From Gammaproteobacteria bacterium (GTDB lineage Bacteria; Pseudomonadota; Gammaproteobacteria; SZUA-152), in assembly GCA_013152545.1 (NCBI GenBank), contig JAADGF010000064.1:1-49711 (forward strand): a stretch of DNA of 49,711 nt, read 5' to 3'. The first letter of the stretch is position 1. Every line of letters starts with the position of its first letter. The notes under the pieces are model-generated. The model searched no databases. It was not told the origin of the DNA and saw only the letters and a program-made list of their open reading frames with translations. A program made the position numbers and the translations under genes. Below, in pieces: positions 17,801 through 25,293 of this stretch.

Positions 17801-19235
17801 GCAGCAATCAGGTTCTGAAACAGACTGGATTAAGGCTCCGATACCAACACAAAAAGATTATTTTGCTAACGAAGCCATTAACAGTGATAACGATTTGTTG
17901 TTTACTGATATTAATAGTGTTGATAATGAACCAAAATTGCGACGACCTGAAATGAAAGATAAACGACATCAGCCTGGTAAAATACTGGAATTAGACGCAA
18001 GTACTGATGATTCCAGTTCATGGGTGTCTGATCAGGCAATGTGGGAAACGGCGTTGGGTATTCGTCAGGATGACAAAATCAACCAGCTCATTGCCCCTGA
18101 TTTCGATGCTGTTGTCGCTGGGAAAACTCAATTAAGTGTGTTTGAGACGGATGATCAAGCCACACCGCACAGCGATAATCGTGCAGTATTTAGAGGCCGT
18201 GATACCAACCCTCACCTGATAAAGCAAGCGAGTATCCCGTACGTAAAACCTAAACGTGGTGGTTTATTCCTCAAAACGGTATGCAGTTTAATCGCGATTG
18301 GTATTGCCGGTGTCGTTGCTTATTATTATTCGTTGGATAAAGAAACACGAATTAAATTACAATTGGAAATATCTGAAACGATTACGGGAAAATCCGTTAG
18401 TGATCTGGCAGGCATTGACGTTAAGCCAGATATAGCTAAAGATGCGGCCGCATTGGTTGAAAAGACTCAGGCGCGTATTGAAAATGATAGTAATGTGGGC
18501 AAACCCGCCGCCTTGAGTGCTACTGATAAACCAACCAAGAAAAATCCCGAAAAAATCATGCCCTCTTATCTTCAGACTCCGCAAAAAACGGTTGTAGAGG
18601 TTAAGCCGAACATGTTTGAGGGAAAAGATGTACCATTGGCGGCGCAATCAGCTTTGCACGGTGATGTAGCGTCCAGCCTAAGTGTACCACCTGTTGTTGA
18701 TGTCGTGAGCGAGGTATTTTCAGACAGCGCAGCGCCAGTGTTGCCACCAGTGCCTAGTGATAATGTTGTTGACGTGCAGGATGGTGTACTTGGTCGTACC
18801 ACCCCGCCAACGGATTTTCTTAACGAAGAGTCACTAGCCGTTGGAGTGAGTGGTATTGAGGGTAATGCTCAACAACTTGACGAGCAAACGATGACCATTG
18901 AGCACCAGCAGATTTTGGTTGAGGGCAACGCTCCCGAGAGTGGTAACACTGGTTATTCTAGCCCCGAATATCAAGCTGTTAACGAGCAACGCATACCTGA
19001 TACAGGTGCTCCTCCTGTTGTTGAAGCTAACAGCACACTGGATGCTGCCATTCTGGAAGCAGCAAAGAGCGATGTAGAGCTAGCAGAAGATGCTATAACG
19101 CCAATGACATCCAATAATCTGGCGCAACCGCCCTTACCTGAAACGTTGGAAGTAGAGAGCGTCAGTCCGGTGTTTGAAGCGGAAATCGTACAGCCCGCTG
19201 AGATGAGTGGTCAGAGACTGCCGGAAGTAGAGTAG
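14811..19235 (+). CDS. Giant membrane protein: two cNMP-binding domains, rhodanese-like domain, long coiled coil
   Basis: This is a 1474-residue protein with ribosome site TGAGGAA before ATG 14811. Residues 20-110 form a degenerate cyclic-nucleotide-binding domain. Residues 145-260 form a canonical one, with GFGEEAIIMHDRRGATVT keeping the FGE and R-x-A-T phosphate-cassette pattern. Residues 265-345 are rhodanese-like (VIFDVRAYADYVKDG), but the active-site Cys loop is replaced by SDTGGKAS, so sulfur transfer is not expected. Residues 390-975 are an almost unbroken Ala/Glu/Arg/Gln-rich coiled coil. One membrane helix follows at about 1150-1172 (TVCSLIAIGIAGVVAYYY), then an acidic, Pro-rich C-terminal tail, probably periplasmic. 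I infer a cAMP- or c-di-GMP-responsive envelope-anchored scaffold; no enzymatic domain is present. A CRP-type operator lies upstream. No name fits the whole architecture. Confidence 0.85.
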   Translation: MTAVKKLVDDKYLKNLVPLGDLDTDRFNKIVKRCVVEQYGVGSRIFQIGDRDNHTVYLLSGQISLTFRSGTERIITANTKQAHHALVPEQPRQATAVAKTSVSILTIDSDALDQVLRWNETYGYEVSEIAGSDEDDNDWMTLFLQSKAFLRLRAENIQALMMRLEEIPVKASQIIVRQGDDDGYYYIVKRGACRVSRKPTPQSKTVEIATLGVGAGFGEEAIIMHDRRGATVTMTEDGQLMRLSRNDFTRLLAEPLIQVVNYEDVAKKPECVIFDVRAYADYVKDGITNSENTPLAELRAKVNTFDPDKRYVIASDTGGKASAATFLLCQQGLDAVVLSGGLAGLPDDVPRGNGSLGDLEKIPIIDNVVTLNVAAPQDINSVTNTNAESEQNNELKIDPRVHSLLTEAKQRVGNEAKKARAAEQARKKSEQEVVRLKAEAQQALLEAEKAHQQVATAAQESAEVARLAAAKEAARLREAELGCIQAEVEEAIKQAEEEAERAHIAESAYHLAQQEIADLKQEMQQTVERAQEEARKSTQAVRLLAEQEARRYRAAAQKQAEQGAKRMQVLEQARLHAETQIERLKAEAELTRIRLEEQARISADAARTEAEQSAARLRAEALAKEQAEKQHALLKAEQEAGRAAAAETARLQAEQEVERMREEAENTRVLAAQQAEQKRARELAEKQAEIDSVRHLAQAEAERTRVAEQARLKSEAEMQRLKMEAEEARQQIENKLAAEIARSETEQKVAQARAEELAKKQAEIDEIACKAQQDTERALRAEEARIEAEREIAKLHAEVEAVRKQQRHSTSQQEQVLADAELVRKQTEIEHITARMEQQSVRTQAAEQVHRRAQLEIAGLKSEMQAATRQAQAQLVQDTLHADAEQEDMRLRAEALERKEQEIERQASERVKREVLQARREAEQEIARLKHVAEQERIRAEVAIAESIKAVRQNADNIKIKKLAAAKARKSAKNQRINNSIVQPAKRKRPDSHKSVAQQSGSETDWIKAPIPTQKDYFANEAINSDNDLLFTDINSVDNEPKLRRPEMKDKRHQPGKILELDASTDDSSSWVSDQAMWETALGIRQDDKINQLIAPDFDAVVAGKTQLSVFETDDQATPHSDNRAVFRGRDTNPHLIKQASIPYVKPKRGGLFLKTVCSLIAIGIAGVVAYYYSLDKETRIKLQLEISETITGKSVSDLAGIDVKPDIAKDAAALVEKTQARIENDSNVGKPAALSATDKPTKKNPEKIMPSYLQTPQKTVVEVKPNMFEGKDVPLAAQSALHGDVASSLSVPPVVDVVSEVFSDSAAPVLPPVPSDNVVDVQDGVLGRTTPPTDFLNEESLAVGVSGIEGNAQQLDEQTMTIEHQQILVEGNAPESGNTGYSSPEYQAVNEQRIPDTGAPPVVEANSTLDAAILEAAKSDVELAEDAITPMTSNNLAQPPLPETLEVESVSPVFEAEIVQPAEMSGQRLPEVE

Positions 19236-19255
19236 GCCACGGAATAGGTGTTTTG

Positions 19256-19398
19256 AACTTAAACTCGTCAGTTGGAGGTATGTAGCGTGCTCTCCCTTTA
19301 ATTTTTGAGTGAAGGCAGTAAAAGTATAATATTTTAATTGTTTCTAAAGTGTGGTGAAACTTAATACTTAATAAGCGTTAAACTGATAAATTTAGGTT
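19256..19398. repeat. Family A miniature inverted-repeat element, copy 2
   Basis: The left end (AACTTAAACTCGTCAGTTGG) and right end (AAACTGATAAATTTAGGTT, ending 19398) are imperfect inverted repeats. The inner sequence (ATGTAGCGTGCTC, AGTATAATATTTTAATT, GTGGTGAAACTTAATAC) aligns along its length with copy 3 at 23494-23622. That shows a single 130-143 bp family rather than chance palindromes. It lies 20 bp after the stop of the cNMP-binding scaffold gene and holds no gene. Confidence 0.75.
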
Positions 19399-19422
19399 AA
19401 ATGGTAGTGTGAAAGGCCGTTT

Positions 19423-19932
19423 CTAGGGTTCGATTACCTCAAAGCTGCTGATTTTTAGTGGCGAGCCATGTTCATCCAGCACGACAACAGACCATATTCC
19501 TGTCCAGTGAGGTTTGAGTTTTTTGCTGGAATGAACACGCCAACGGGGGCCACCGACGTTGAATGATACTTCTGCCATCACTGTGCCTTGGTACTCCCAT
19601 CGATGCGTAATCATCCCGCCAGTATAGTTTTTAATTTCTGTAAAAAAATAAACTTGTGGATTATTGTTGTTAAGCAACACTACGTTGTCAGTAGGTTCCT
19701 TCTGTTGCATGGCGGTAGTAAATTGCGCCCGGGCAATGGCATTGGTGGCATCTCTTATTGTAGGGCTAGTTTCTGCTTGTACCGTAGCGAAGGCAATATT
19801 AATAAAGTATAAAATAAAAAATAACGCTAACATCCAAGGGTACTGGGTGTTTGCTCTCTTGTTTAAGTTACTTAAGTTGCTCAAATTAGTGTTTCCTGTA
19901 CCGTTGTTTTCCCGACCGATCAAGCCATGCAT
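19423..19932 (-). CDS. DUF2914 domain membrane/periplasmic protein
   Basis: This is a 169-residue protein with one hydrophobic segment at about residues 33-53 (PWMLALFFILYFINIAFA), a signal anchor or late signal peptide. A C-terminal DUF2914 domain follows (about 80-165), with ARAQFTTAMQQKEP, VYFFTEIKNYTGGMITHRWEY, VMAEVSFNVGGPRWRVHSSK and WTGIWSVVVLDEHG. These are the conserved blocks of that family, which has no known biochemical role. It lies 51 bp after the speA stop on the same strand and may be co-transcribed with it. The low-complexity N-terminal stretch NLSNLSNLNKR is odd, and a start further downstream cannot be excluded. Confidence 0.8.
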   Translation of the reverse strand: MHGLIGRENNGTGNTNLSNLSNLNKRANTQYPWMLALFFILYFINIAFATVQAETSPTIRDATNAIARAQFTTAMQQKEPTDNVVLLNNNNPQVYFFTEIKNYTGGMITHRWEYQGTVMAEVSFNVGGPRWRVHSSKKLKPHWTGIWSVVVLDEHGSPLKISSFEVIEP

Positions 19933-19983
19933 TAAGTCAGTTTTAATGACGATTGTTATTGTCCACAGTAATAATGGCGCTGT

Positions 19984-21894
19984 TCATTCTTCTAAATAAG
20001 TATATCCGGTCAGCCCGGCTTTGAGTTCTTGAAAATAAAGCTTGTATTGTTCCGGCGTGATTGGCGCGCATTCCAGTTTATTGTTGTATTCCGTTAAGAA
20101 TTCAGCAGGATCAAAGTGTACATGACGTAACACATAATCAATGGAATCACCACGTTGAATGCTACCGAGTTTGTAAGCGTCATCAACAAGATCCACATTA
20201 ACAGAATTTGTGTCACCAAACAAATTGTGCATGTCACCAAGAATTTCCTGGTAAGCCCCTACTAAAAACACCCCTAAATAATAGGGCGCATTCGTATCCA
20301 CAGCATGAAGTGGCAAGCTCGACTCGATACCATCGCCATCCACATAGTAATCGATACGGCCATCGGAATCACAGGTTATATCATTTAACGTGCCGCGTTG
20401 GTTTGGTTTTTCCTGATGCCGGTGTAAGGGCATAATCGGAAAAATTTGCTCGATGGCCCAAACATCTGGAATAGATTGAAACAACGAAAAATTACAAAAA
20501 TATTTATCCGCCAGCTTCTCATTTAATTCGTCAAGAATGCTGCGGTGTGATTTGGTGGCGATATTTAACCGCTCGCGCACTTGGTTGCACAGCGCATAAA
20601 AATACTGTTCCGCCAGGGCTTTGTTTTGAATGTTCAGTGTTCCGGACTTAAAGCGTTGATTAATATCACCGATAAACTGTTTGGCCTGGAGATAACATTC
20701 TACCGCCTGTTGCTTGTTCTGGTTCAGATCACGTAACAGGTGGTCTAGCTGAATCAGTTCATCGGGTAGGTTTTCGTCAAGCAAATGAATGCTTCTCCCG
20801 GCAGGCAGTGCCAGATTTGGTGACTGTTCCGTTTCAATAACCTCAATAACCAGTACGGCATGGTGTGCAACCATGGCGCGGCCAGATTCCGTGATAATGT
20901 GAGGTTCGGTAATATTGCTTTGTTTACATACTTTTTTTAGGATGTCTATGATGGTGTTGGCATATTCATCCACTGTATAGTTTAATGAAAAATAATTGCG
21001 TGAACGGGTGCCATCGTAGTCAATCGCCAAGCCACCGCCAACGTCAACGTACTTTAATTTGCTTACACCGTTTTTATGCAGCTCAGAATAATAGCGCGCG
21101 CATTCTGACATACCTGTTTGAATATCCTTAATATTTGCAATTTGAGAGCCTAAGTGAAAATGTAATAATTCCAGCGAGTCAATCAGGTTTACCTGTTTCA
21201 ATCGATCAATAACTTGTAGTACTTGGCTGGCGGATAAACCAAATTTTGCTTTTTCGCCGCCAGTGTTTTGCCATTTACCGTCACTGATGGAGTCGAGGCG
21301 CACACGTATGCCTAATAGCGGCGTTATGTGTAACGCCTTGGCTTGCTCGATAATGATGTCTAATTCCGACATTTTTTCCAATACAATAAATAGGCGGTAA
21401 CCCAACTGCTGGCCAATTAATGCTAAACGAATATACTCCCGGTCTTTATAACCATTGCATACAATAGTGCCTTGCTCCGTGTTTGATAAGGCCAGCACTG
21501 CCATTAGCTCAGGTTTACTTCCCGCCTCCAGGCCAACCTTACCTTTGCCATGTTGTATAATTTCGCTAACAACACTCTGTTCTTGATTGACTTTTATCGG
21601 GTAAACCGCGGTATATCCTCCAGCGTAATTCTGAGATAGTGTCGCACTATTGAACGCCTGGGTAAGGCAGTCAATGCGGTCGGCCAGAATGTGAGGAAAT
21701 CGAATCAGGGTGGGCAAGGATAGGCCGGTATTTTTAATTTGGTCAATAAGGCCATATAGGTCAATGTTAGGTGATGTGTGGTGACGATTTGGGTTGGCGA
21801 CCACGTTACCTTGTTCATTGATATCGAAGTATCCGCCGCTCCAGTGCTTGATATTGTACATTTCCCTTGCGTCTTGAATAGACCATTTATTCAT
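19984..21894 (-). CDS. speA: Biosynthetic arginine decarboxylase
   Basis: SpeA is the PLP-dependent fold III enzyme that turns arginine into agmatine, the first step of the arginine route to putrescine. From ATG 21894 it has 636 residues (E. coli 658). Visible are the PLP-lysine block AVYPIKVNQEQ (K101), GLEAGSKPELMAV, NGYKDREYIRLA and LLHFHLGSQIANIKDI. KYVDVGGGLAIDYDG, ITESGRAMVAHHA and, near the C terminus, QEILGDMHNLFGDTN follow. A TTG nine bases upstream is an alternative start. It is divergent from speE across about 140 bp. No agmatinase or agmatine deiminase gene lies in the window, so the intermediate step must be encoded elsewhere. Confidence 0.96.
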   Translation of the reverse strand: MNKWSIQDAREMYNIKHWSGGYFDINEQGNVVANPNRHHTSPNIDLYGLIDQIKNTGLSLPTLIRFPHILADRIDCLTQAFNSATLSQNYAGGYTAVYPIKVNQEQSVVSEIIQHGKGKVGLEAGSKPELMAVLALSNTEQGTIVCNGYKDREYIRLALIGQQLGYRLFIVLEKMSELDIIIEQAKALHITPLLGIRVRLDSISDGKWQNTGGEKAKFGLSASQVLQVIDRLKQVNLIDSLELLHFHLGSQIANIKDIQTGMSECARYYSELHKNGVSKLKYVDVGGGLAIDYDGTRSRNYFSLNYTVDEYANTIIDILKKVCKQSNITEPHIITESGRAMVAHHAVLVIEVIETEQSPNLALPAGRSIHLLDENLPDELIQLDHLLRDLNQNKQQAVECYLQAKQFIGDINQRFKSGTLNIQNKALAEQYFYALCNQVRERLNIATKSHRSILDELNEKLADKYFCNFSLFQSIPDVWAIEQIFPIMPLHRHQEKPNQRGTLNDITCDSDGRIDYYVDGDGIESSLPLHAVDTNAPYYLGVFLVGAYQEILGDMHNLFGDTNSVNVDLVDDAYKLGSIQRGDSIDYVLRHVHFDPAEFLTEYNNKLECAPITPEQYKLYFQELKAGLTGYTYLEE

Positions 21895-22034
21895 AATTTT
21901 CAATTGGTTAGTGGTGTGTTGATGATGGGTTGATAAGGTGTTGGTGTTTTTGTTATATCCAGCTTGATGGCTGGCGGTTAAATAAGGTATTGTTTGCCGT
22001 TTTTTAACTTAGGTTAATTGCACTAGGTAAGTAT
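21895..22034. promoter_or_regulatory. Divergent speA/speE control region
   Basis: These 140 bp separate the two divergent polyamine genes and must hold both promoters. They are AT-rich, and I could not settle on a -35/-10 pair for either strand. AGGTAAG five bases before the speE ATG is its ribosome site. TTAACTTAGGTTAA near 22006 resembles the outermost bases of the family A repeat ends, but it is too short to call a copy. Confidence 0.4.
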
Positions 22035-22901
22035 ATGACATTAGATGATAAATGGTTTACAGAAATTTCCGTATCCAGTGGTACGGCATTTTCGCTAAAG
22101 TTGACTCATAAAGTCCATGAAGAACAAACCCCCTATCAGCACATTGCTATTTATGAAACAGAGGCGTTTGGTACCCTAATGACTATTGATGGTTGTATTA
22201 TGTTGTCAGATCGAGATAATTTTATTTACCACGAAATGCTGTCACATCCTGCGCTTTTCAGCCACCCTGATCCAAAGCAAGTTGTGATTATTGGCGGTGG
22301 TGACTGTGGCACCCTGCGGGAGGTGCTGAAACATCCTGGCGTGGAAAACGTCAGGCAAATAGAGCTTGATGAACGGGTAACGCGACTCGCTGAACGCTAT
22401 TTTCCTGATTTATGCGAGTCTAACTGCGACCAACGGGCTAAGCTTCAGTTCATCGACGGTATTCAATGGATGGCGGATGCCAGCCCGAACAGCATTGATA
22501 TTATTATCATTGATAGTACAGACCCGGTAGGACCAGCAGAGGGATTGTTTTCATTGCCTTTTTACAAAAATTGTCATAGTGCCTTAAGACAAAACGGGTT
22601 ATTAGTGCAACAGAGTGAATCACCGCTAGTTCATATGGACATTATCAAGGCTATGTACCACGCCTTTCAGAGTGCTGGTTTTAGTGCTGTCTCCACGTTT
22701 AACTTTCCCCAATGTGTCTACCCAAGTGGCTGGTGGTCTGCCACCATGGCTGCTAAACCAGGTATTGAACAATCTCTCCGTGCTTTTCGTGAACAGGATA
22801 CCAGTAACAAATCATTTGAGACAGAATATTATAACGCCGCTATCCATCGGGCAGCCTTAGCAACTCCGGAGTTTTTTAAACGCTGTCTATCTAAATATTG
22901 A
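22035..22901 (+). CDS. speE: Spermidine synthase (polyamine aminopropyltransferase)
   Basis: SpeE transfers an aminopropyl group from decarboxylated S-adenosylmethionine to putrescine. The 288-residue length is normal. Motifs are the N-terminal beta domain (WFTEISVSSGTAFSLKL), TIDGCIMLSDRDNFIYHEML and the nucleotide-binding loop VVIIGGGDCGTLREVLKH. VRQIELDERVTRLAERYFP and the catalytic-acid segment IIIDSTDPVGPAEGLFSLPF follow. The usual GGGDGG reads GGGDCG, a mild change also tolerated in relatives. It is paired with divergent speA. The decarboxylase that supplies dcSAM (SpeD) is not in the window. Confidence 0.95.
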   Translation: MTLDDKWFTEISVSSGTAFSLKLTHKVHEEQTPYQHIAIYETEAFGTLMTIDGCIMLSDRDNFIYHEMLSHPALFSHPDPKQVVIIGGGDCGTLREVLKHPGVENVRQIELDERVTRLAERYFPDLCESNCDQRAKLQFIDGIQWMADASPNSIDIIIIDSTDPVGPAEGLFSLPFYKNCHSALRQNGLLVQQSESPLVHMDIIKAMYHAFQSAGFSAVSTFNFPQCVYPSGWWSATMAAKPGIEQSLRAFREQDTSNKSFETEYYNAAIHRAALATPEFFKRCLSKY

Positions 22902-22959
22902 TTAGTCGCGTGGGTCACAGATGATATCGTTATGGGTCTATAGGTAAGATAATGCGTCT

Positions 22960-23478
22960 TTACCTGCACCATTTTTTTAGATCAGATTGGGTCTGATCCA
23001 GTTTGGATAACCGGGTTTTGTCATCCCAATAGTGCCGCTCCCCTTGATCATCCAGTTCATATAAACGGCCGCCTCGTTGAATGGTGGCTAAACGTTTTTT
23101 AATGACGTCACAATTTTTTTTGCGAATTTCGGTATTGTTAGCATCGACTTCGGCCTGGTTATTTTCGGTAGTAGATTGATTGCCAGATGGCGAAGCAATA
23201 TCTGGTTGGCTTGCAATACCACTTGCGGCTTTATCTAACACATCATTTGATGAAGGTGGTGGAGCAACATTGATACGAAATGGTTGTGCAGTGCTTGATT
23301 CAGGTTTGGCACTGTAGTGCACATTACCGTCCTTGTCGGTCCATTTATACACATTACTCGCGATGGTGGTGAAGGACACCAACAATAAGCTTGTTAAGAG
23401 CATGGTCAGTAATGAAGTTCTCAATCGATGGGGGTTGATAAATAAAAGTATATTTGTTGGGCTATCTGTCATGATCAT
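22960..23478 (-). CDS. DUF4124 domain exported protein
   Basis: This is a 172-residue protein with an N-terminal hydrophobic signal segment (about 20-40, LLTMLLTSLLLVSFTTIAS) and the DUF4124 signature VYKWTDKDGNVHYSAKP right after it. A Ser/Pro/Asn-rich linker and a basic C-terminal part with two Cys follow (KKNCDVIKKRL, LKKWC). DUF4124 proteins are small periplasmic or membrane-attached proteins of unknown function. ATG codons at 23478 and 23472 are both possible starts. It is convergent with speE and preceded by a family A repeat copy, so its promoter may lie in or beyond that element. Confidence 0.8.
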   Translation of the reverse strand: MIMTDSPTNILLFINPHRLRTSLLTMLLTSLLLVSFTTIASNVYKWTDKDGNVHYSAKPESSTAQPFRINVAPPPSSNDVLDKAASGIASQPDIASPSGNQSTTENNQAEVDANNTEIRKKNCDVIKKRLATIQRGGRLYELDDQGERHYWDDKTRLSKLDQTQSDLKKWCR

Positions 23479-23493
23479 AAATCCGCAAGGTTC

Positions 23494-23622
23494 AGCCTAA
23501 AATCATCAGTTGGACGACATGTAGAGTGCTCACTCTTTGATCGAAGCTGGTAGAAGCATAATATTTCAATTTTTTCAACGGGTTAGTGAAGCTTATACGC
23601 GTTCAACTGATGGTTTTAGGTT
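23494..23622. repeat. Family A miniature inverted-repeat element, copy 3
   Basis: The left end is AGCCTAAAATCATCAGTTGG and the right end GTTCAACTGATGGTTTTAGG, imperfect inverted repeats. The inside aligns with copy 2 (ATGTAGAGTGCTC, GCATAATATTTCAATTT, TTAGTGAAGCTTATACG). It lies only 16 bp upstream of the DUF4124 start codon, where it could supply or disrupt promoter signals. Confidence 0.75.
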
Positions 23623-23955
23623 CAGGGTTGCTGAATACAGTAAGGCACTACAAAGCGTAGCTCGCAAATTATAAAGTGTAAATCGGGCTGACTTGAAGAT
23701 ATCAAAATTTATTATGCGTGGCACAATAATTTTATTATAAAAATCAATAAATTATGCTTTATCTGTTCTCGGCAGAATATTTTCAGCAGAATAGAATATT
23801 ACATCCAAATTCATCCGTCGAATTGTAGTGAGAGCGACATTTATTTTTAGCGCTATATCTAAAAAGAGCTGAAAAAGATAACTAATGTCTATTGACACGT
23901 GCACGTTTAGCTTGATGTAAAAACAATCTACCTTAAGGCACATTAATAAATACGC
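23623..23955. other. AT-rich gap without a supported gene
   Basis: This 333-bp stretch is rich in A and T. It contains a 63-codon minus-strand frame (23752-23943) without ribosome site or recognisable sequence, which I do not call a gene. I see no strong hairpin or repeat beyond the family A copy at its left edge. Confidence 0.4.
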
Positions 23956-24387
23956 TTACAAATTTTGACATGGTTTAGGAGCATTTATTACGGGCTTTTT
24001 GTTTTTAGAGTGAGTTGCTTTATTGCCAGTATATTTAAGTGCTTGATAAACTCCCCATGCTCTCAGTGAACTCATTCCATCCTCTTTACACATTCTCTGT
24101 AATAATCGATCTGCTGAGTCTTTGAATTTAACCTTATCTAATTCGTCGTTTCTCATTAGTTGATAAAGCGCATCATGCACTAAAGAGCCGCGCATAAAAT
24201 TTAATGTGTCTATTGCTGGGCCAGATGGTCCATCCCAAGCATAGCCTTTTTTAATAACGATGATTCCTTCAGGCGATAATTTAATGTAATTTGTTTTAAT
24301 ATCGTTGTCCTGTTTTATTTGGATATTGGTAGTATATTCCTTGAAAAGTTGATACTTATAATCTTTTTTATATTCAATGTATTTCAT
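23956..24387 (-). CDS. DUF1353-family protein, AT-rich island gene
   Basis: From ATG 24387 this is a 143-residue soluble protein. That start has AGGA six bases upstream, while the in-frame ATG at 24402 does not. The conserved DUF1353 core is clear: IVIKKGYAWDGPSGPAIDT, FMRGSLVHDALYQLMR and FKDSADRLLQRM, with the H-D pair in LVHDALYQ. The family is common in phages and in genomic islands and has no settled activity; a structural or peptidase-like role has only been guessed. Codon use is much richer in A/T than in neighbouring genes. It is flanked by repeat DNA on both sides, which suggests acquisition. It stands alone, with no phage genes nearby. Confidence 0.8.
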   Translation of the reverse strand: MKYIEYKKDYKYQLFKEYTTNIQIKQDNDIKTNYIKLSPEGIIVIKKGYAWDGPSGPAIDTLNFMRGSLVHDALYQLMRNDELDKVKFKDSADRLLQRMCKEDGMSSLRAWGVYQALKYTGNKATHSKNKKPVINAPKPCQNL

Positions 24388-24769
24388 AAATATTCCTATC
24401 ATTAAGTATTATTTTTGCATCCAATAGAGTGAAAATTCTCCCAAGAGTGACAATCACTGTTAGTAAAAATTATTGTGATTTAACGCTAACTGCGAGCGAA
24501 TGGCAAGGGGCTGGTTTTTGAGGAGCAGTCTGGGGGAAGTCACTGACACTAACAGCGCTTGCCATCTGTGGTGAAATATGCAAGTAAAAATTACTGACGC
24601 TATTCCAAAACAAAAGGCTTTCGAATAGTGTTTCTTTTTTCAAATGGACAAAGGTAACCACTCGACCTGGTTATTTAAATGTTACGAATAAAGAATGATT
24701 CAGCCCGCAAGGATTGTTTTCGTAGAGGGAAGGTTGGATTTCGTTTACCCATAGTGTTCGAATCATTCG

Positions 24770-24852
24770 TTGTCTGTAAGTTTTTTCGCAACGTCGAAGA
24801 CGCAAAGGTAGACAAGTAAAAATGTTCACGTTATTTCTTTACGGATCCTTAG
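24770..24852 (+). repeat. Family C direct repeat, copy 1
   Basis: The segment begins TTGTCTGTAAGTTTT and continues CAACGTCGAAGACGCAA, TAGACA and ATGTTCACGTTATTTCTTTAC. It matches 40262-40342 over about 80 bp, with only scattered differences and in the same orientation. Inner complementarity (TTTCGCAA... or TTGCG with CGCAA, and GTCTGT with TAGAC) could form a short hairpin. It has no coding frame. It might be a small mobile repeat or part of a structured RNA. Confidence 0.65.
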
Positions 24853-24956
24853 TCTCAAACGCTATGGATAGATTGCACGCCCTATTTCATTCATAGCGGC
24901 GTTGAAATTTCTTGCAATAGAACGACTATTACGCGTCATTTCGCCTTGCTATGAAG
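24853..24956. repeat. Family B element, incomplete and rearranged copy
   Basis: It contains the family B inner sequence (TTGCACGCCCTATTTCATTC, CTTGCAATAGAACGACTATT, ACGCGTCATTTCGCCTTGC) but lacks the usual far end. Its near end reads TCTCAAACGCTATGGATA, which is the orientation of the opposite terminus in the complete copy at 28554-28741. One terminus has therefore been inverted or exchanged. It directly abuts the family C copy on one side and a long palindrome on the other. Confidence 0.65.
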
Positions 24957-24996
24957 TAAAGAATCCACGTTCTTAGAACGTGGATTTTTTACTTTC
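24955..24996. terminator. Long palindrome with T tract
   Basis: AATCCACGTTCT (24962-24973) and AGAACGTGGATT (24975-24986) are perfect arms around one base. The match extends outward imperfectly (AAGTAAA against TTTTACTT). On the plus strand T residues follow, so it could act as an intrinsic terminator. No plus-strand gene lies upstream for over 1.5 kb, so its partner transcript is unclear. It may be part of a mobile element. Confidence 0.45.
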
Positions 24997-25293
24997 CCTT
25001 CTAGCACTTTGCATTACTGAAAAAATAAAGTTGCAAAGCGAAGCGGTGTAGTTTTTTATCGCGTAAATTTGTTAGGGTTATATCTCTGTTTGGTGCTTGG
25101 TTTTATCTCTTGAGGCGTTCTACCGATTGCGTCAATGCAATCGTCAGGTTTAGTTTTTATTGGCACGTTCTTCTATCGAAACATCTTAAAATAGGACAAT
25201 AATTTCAGTAATTTCACTTACATCAGAACGAACAAATATGAGTGCTAAAAGCGGATGTTATTCCTCAGTTGCTATTTGTTTGAAGCTGAAGTC

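Larger units (their letters stand above)
24388..25293. other. Repeat-laden intergenic region between DUF1353 and OmpA genes
   Basis: About 900 bp with no convincing gene. It contains, in order, family C copy 1 (24770-24852), a rearranged family B copy (24853-24956) and a near-perfect long palindrome (about 24955-24996). The segment 24403-24760 has a 63-codon minus-strand frame (24470-24661) with no recognisable product or ribosome site. The packing of three repeat types end to end suggests repeated insertion at one spot. Confidence 0.5.

Noticed and set aside
22280-22320. GGGDCG in place of GGGDGG in spermidine synthase as a sign of lost function
   Set aside because: The position varies in the family (E. 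coli has GGGDGA) and all other catalytic segments are intact.
24470-24661. 63-codon minus-strand frame near DUF1353
   Set aside because: No start signal or family similarity; likely chance in non-coding DNA.
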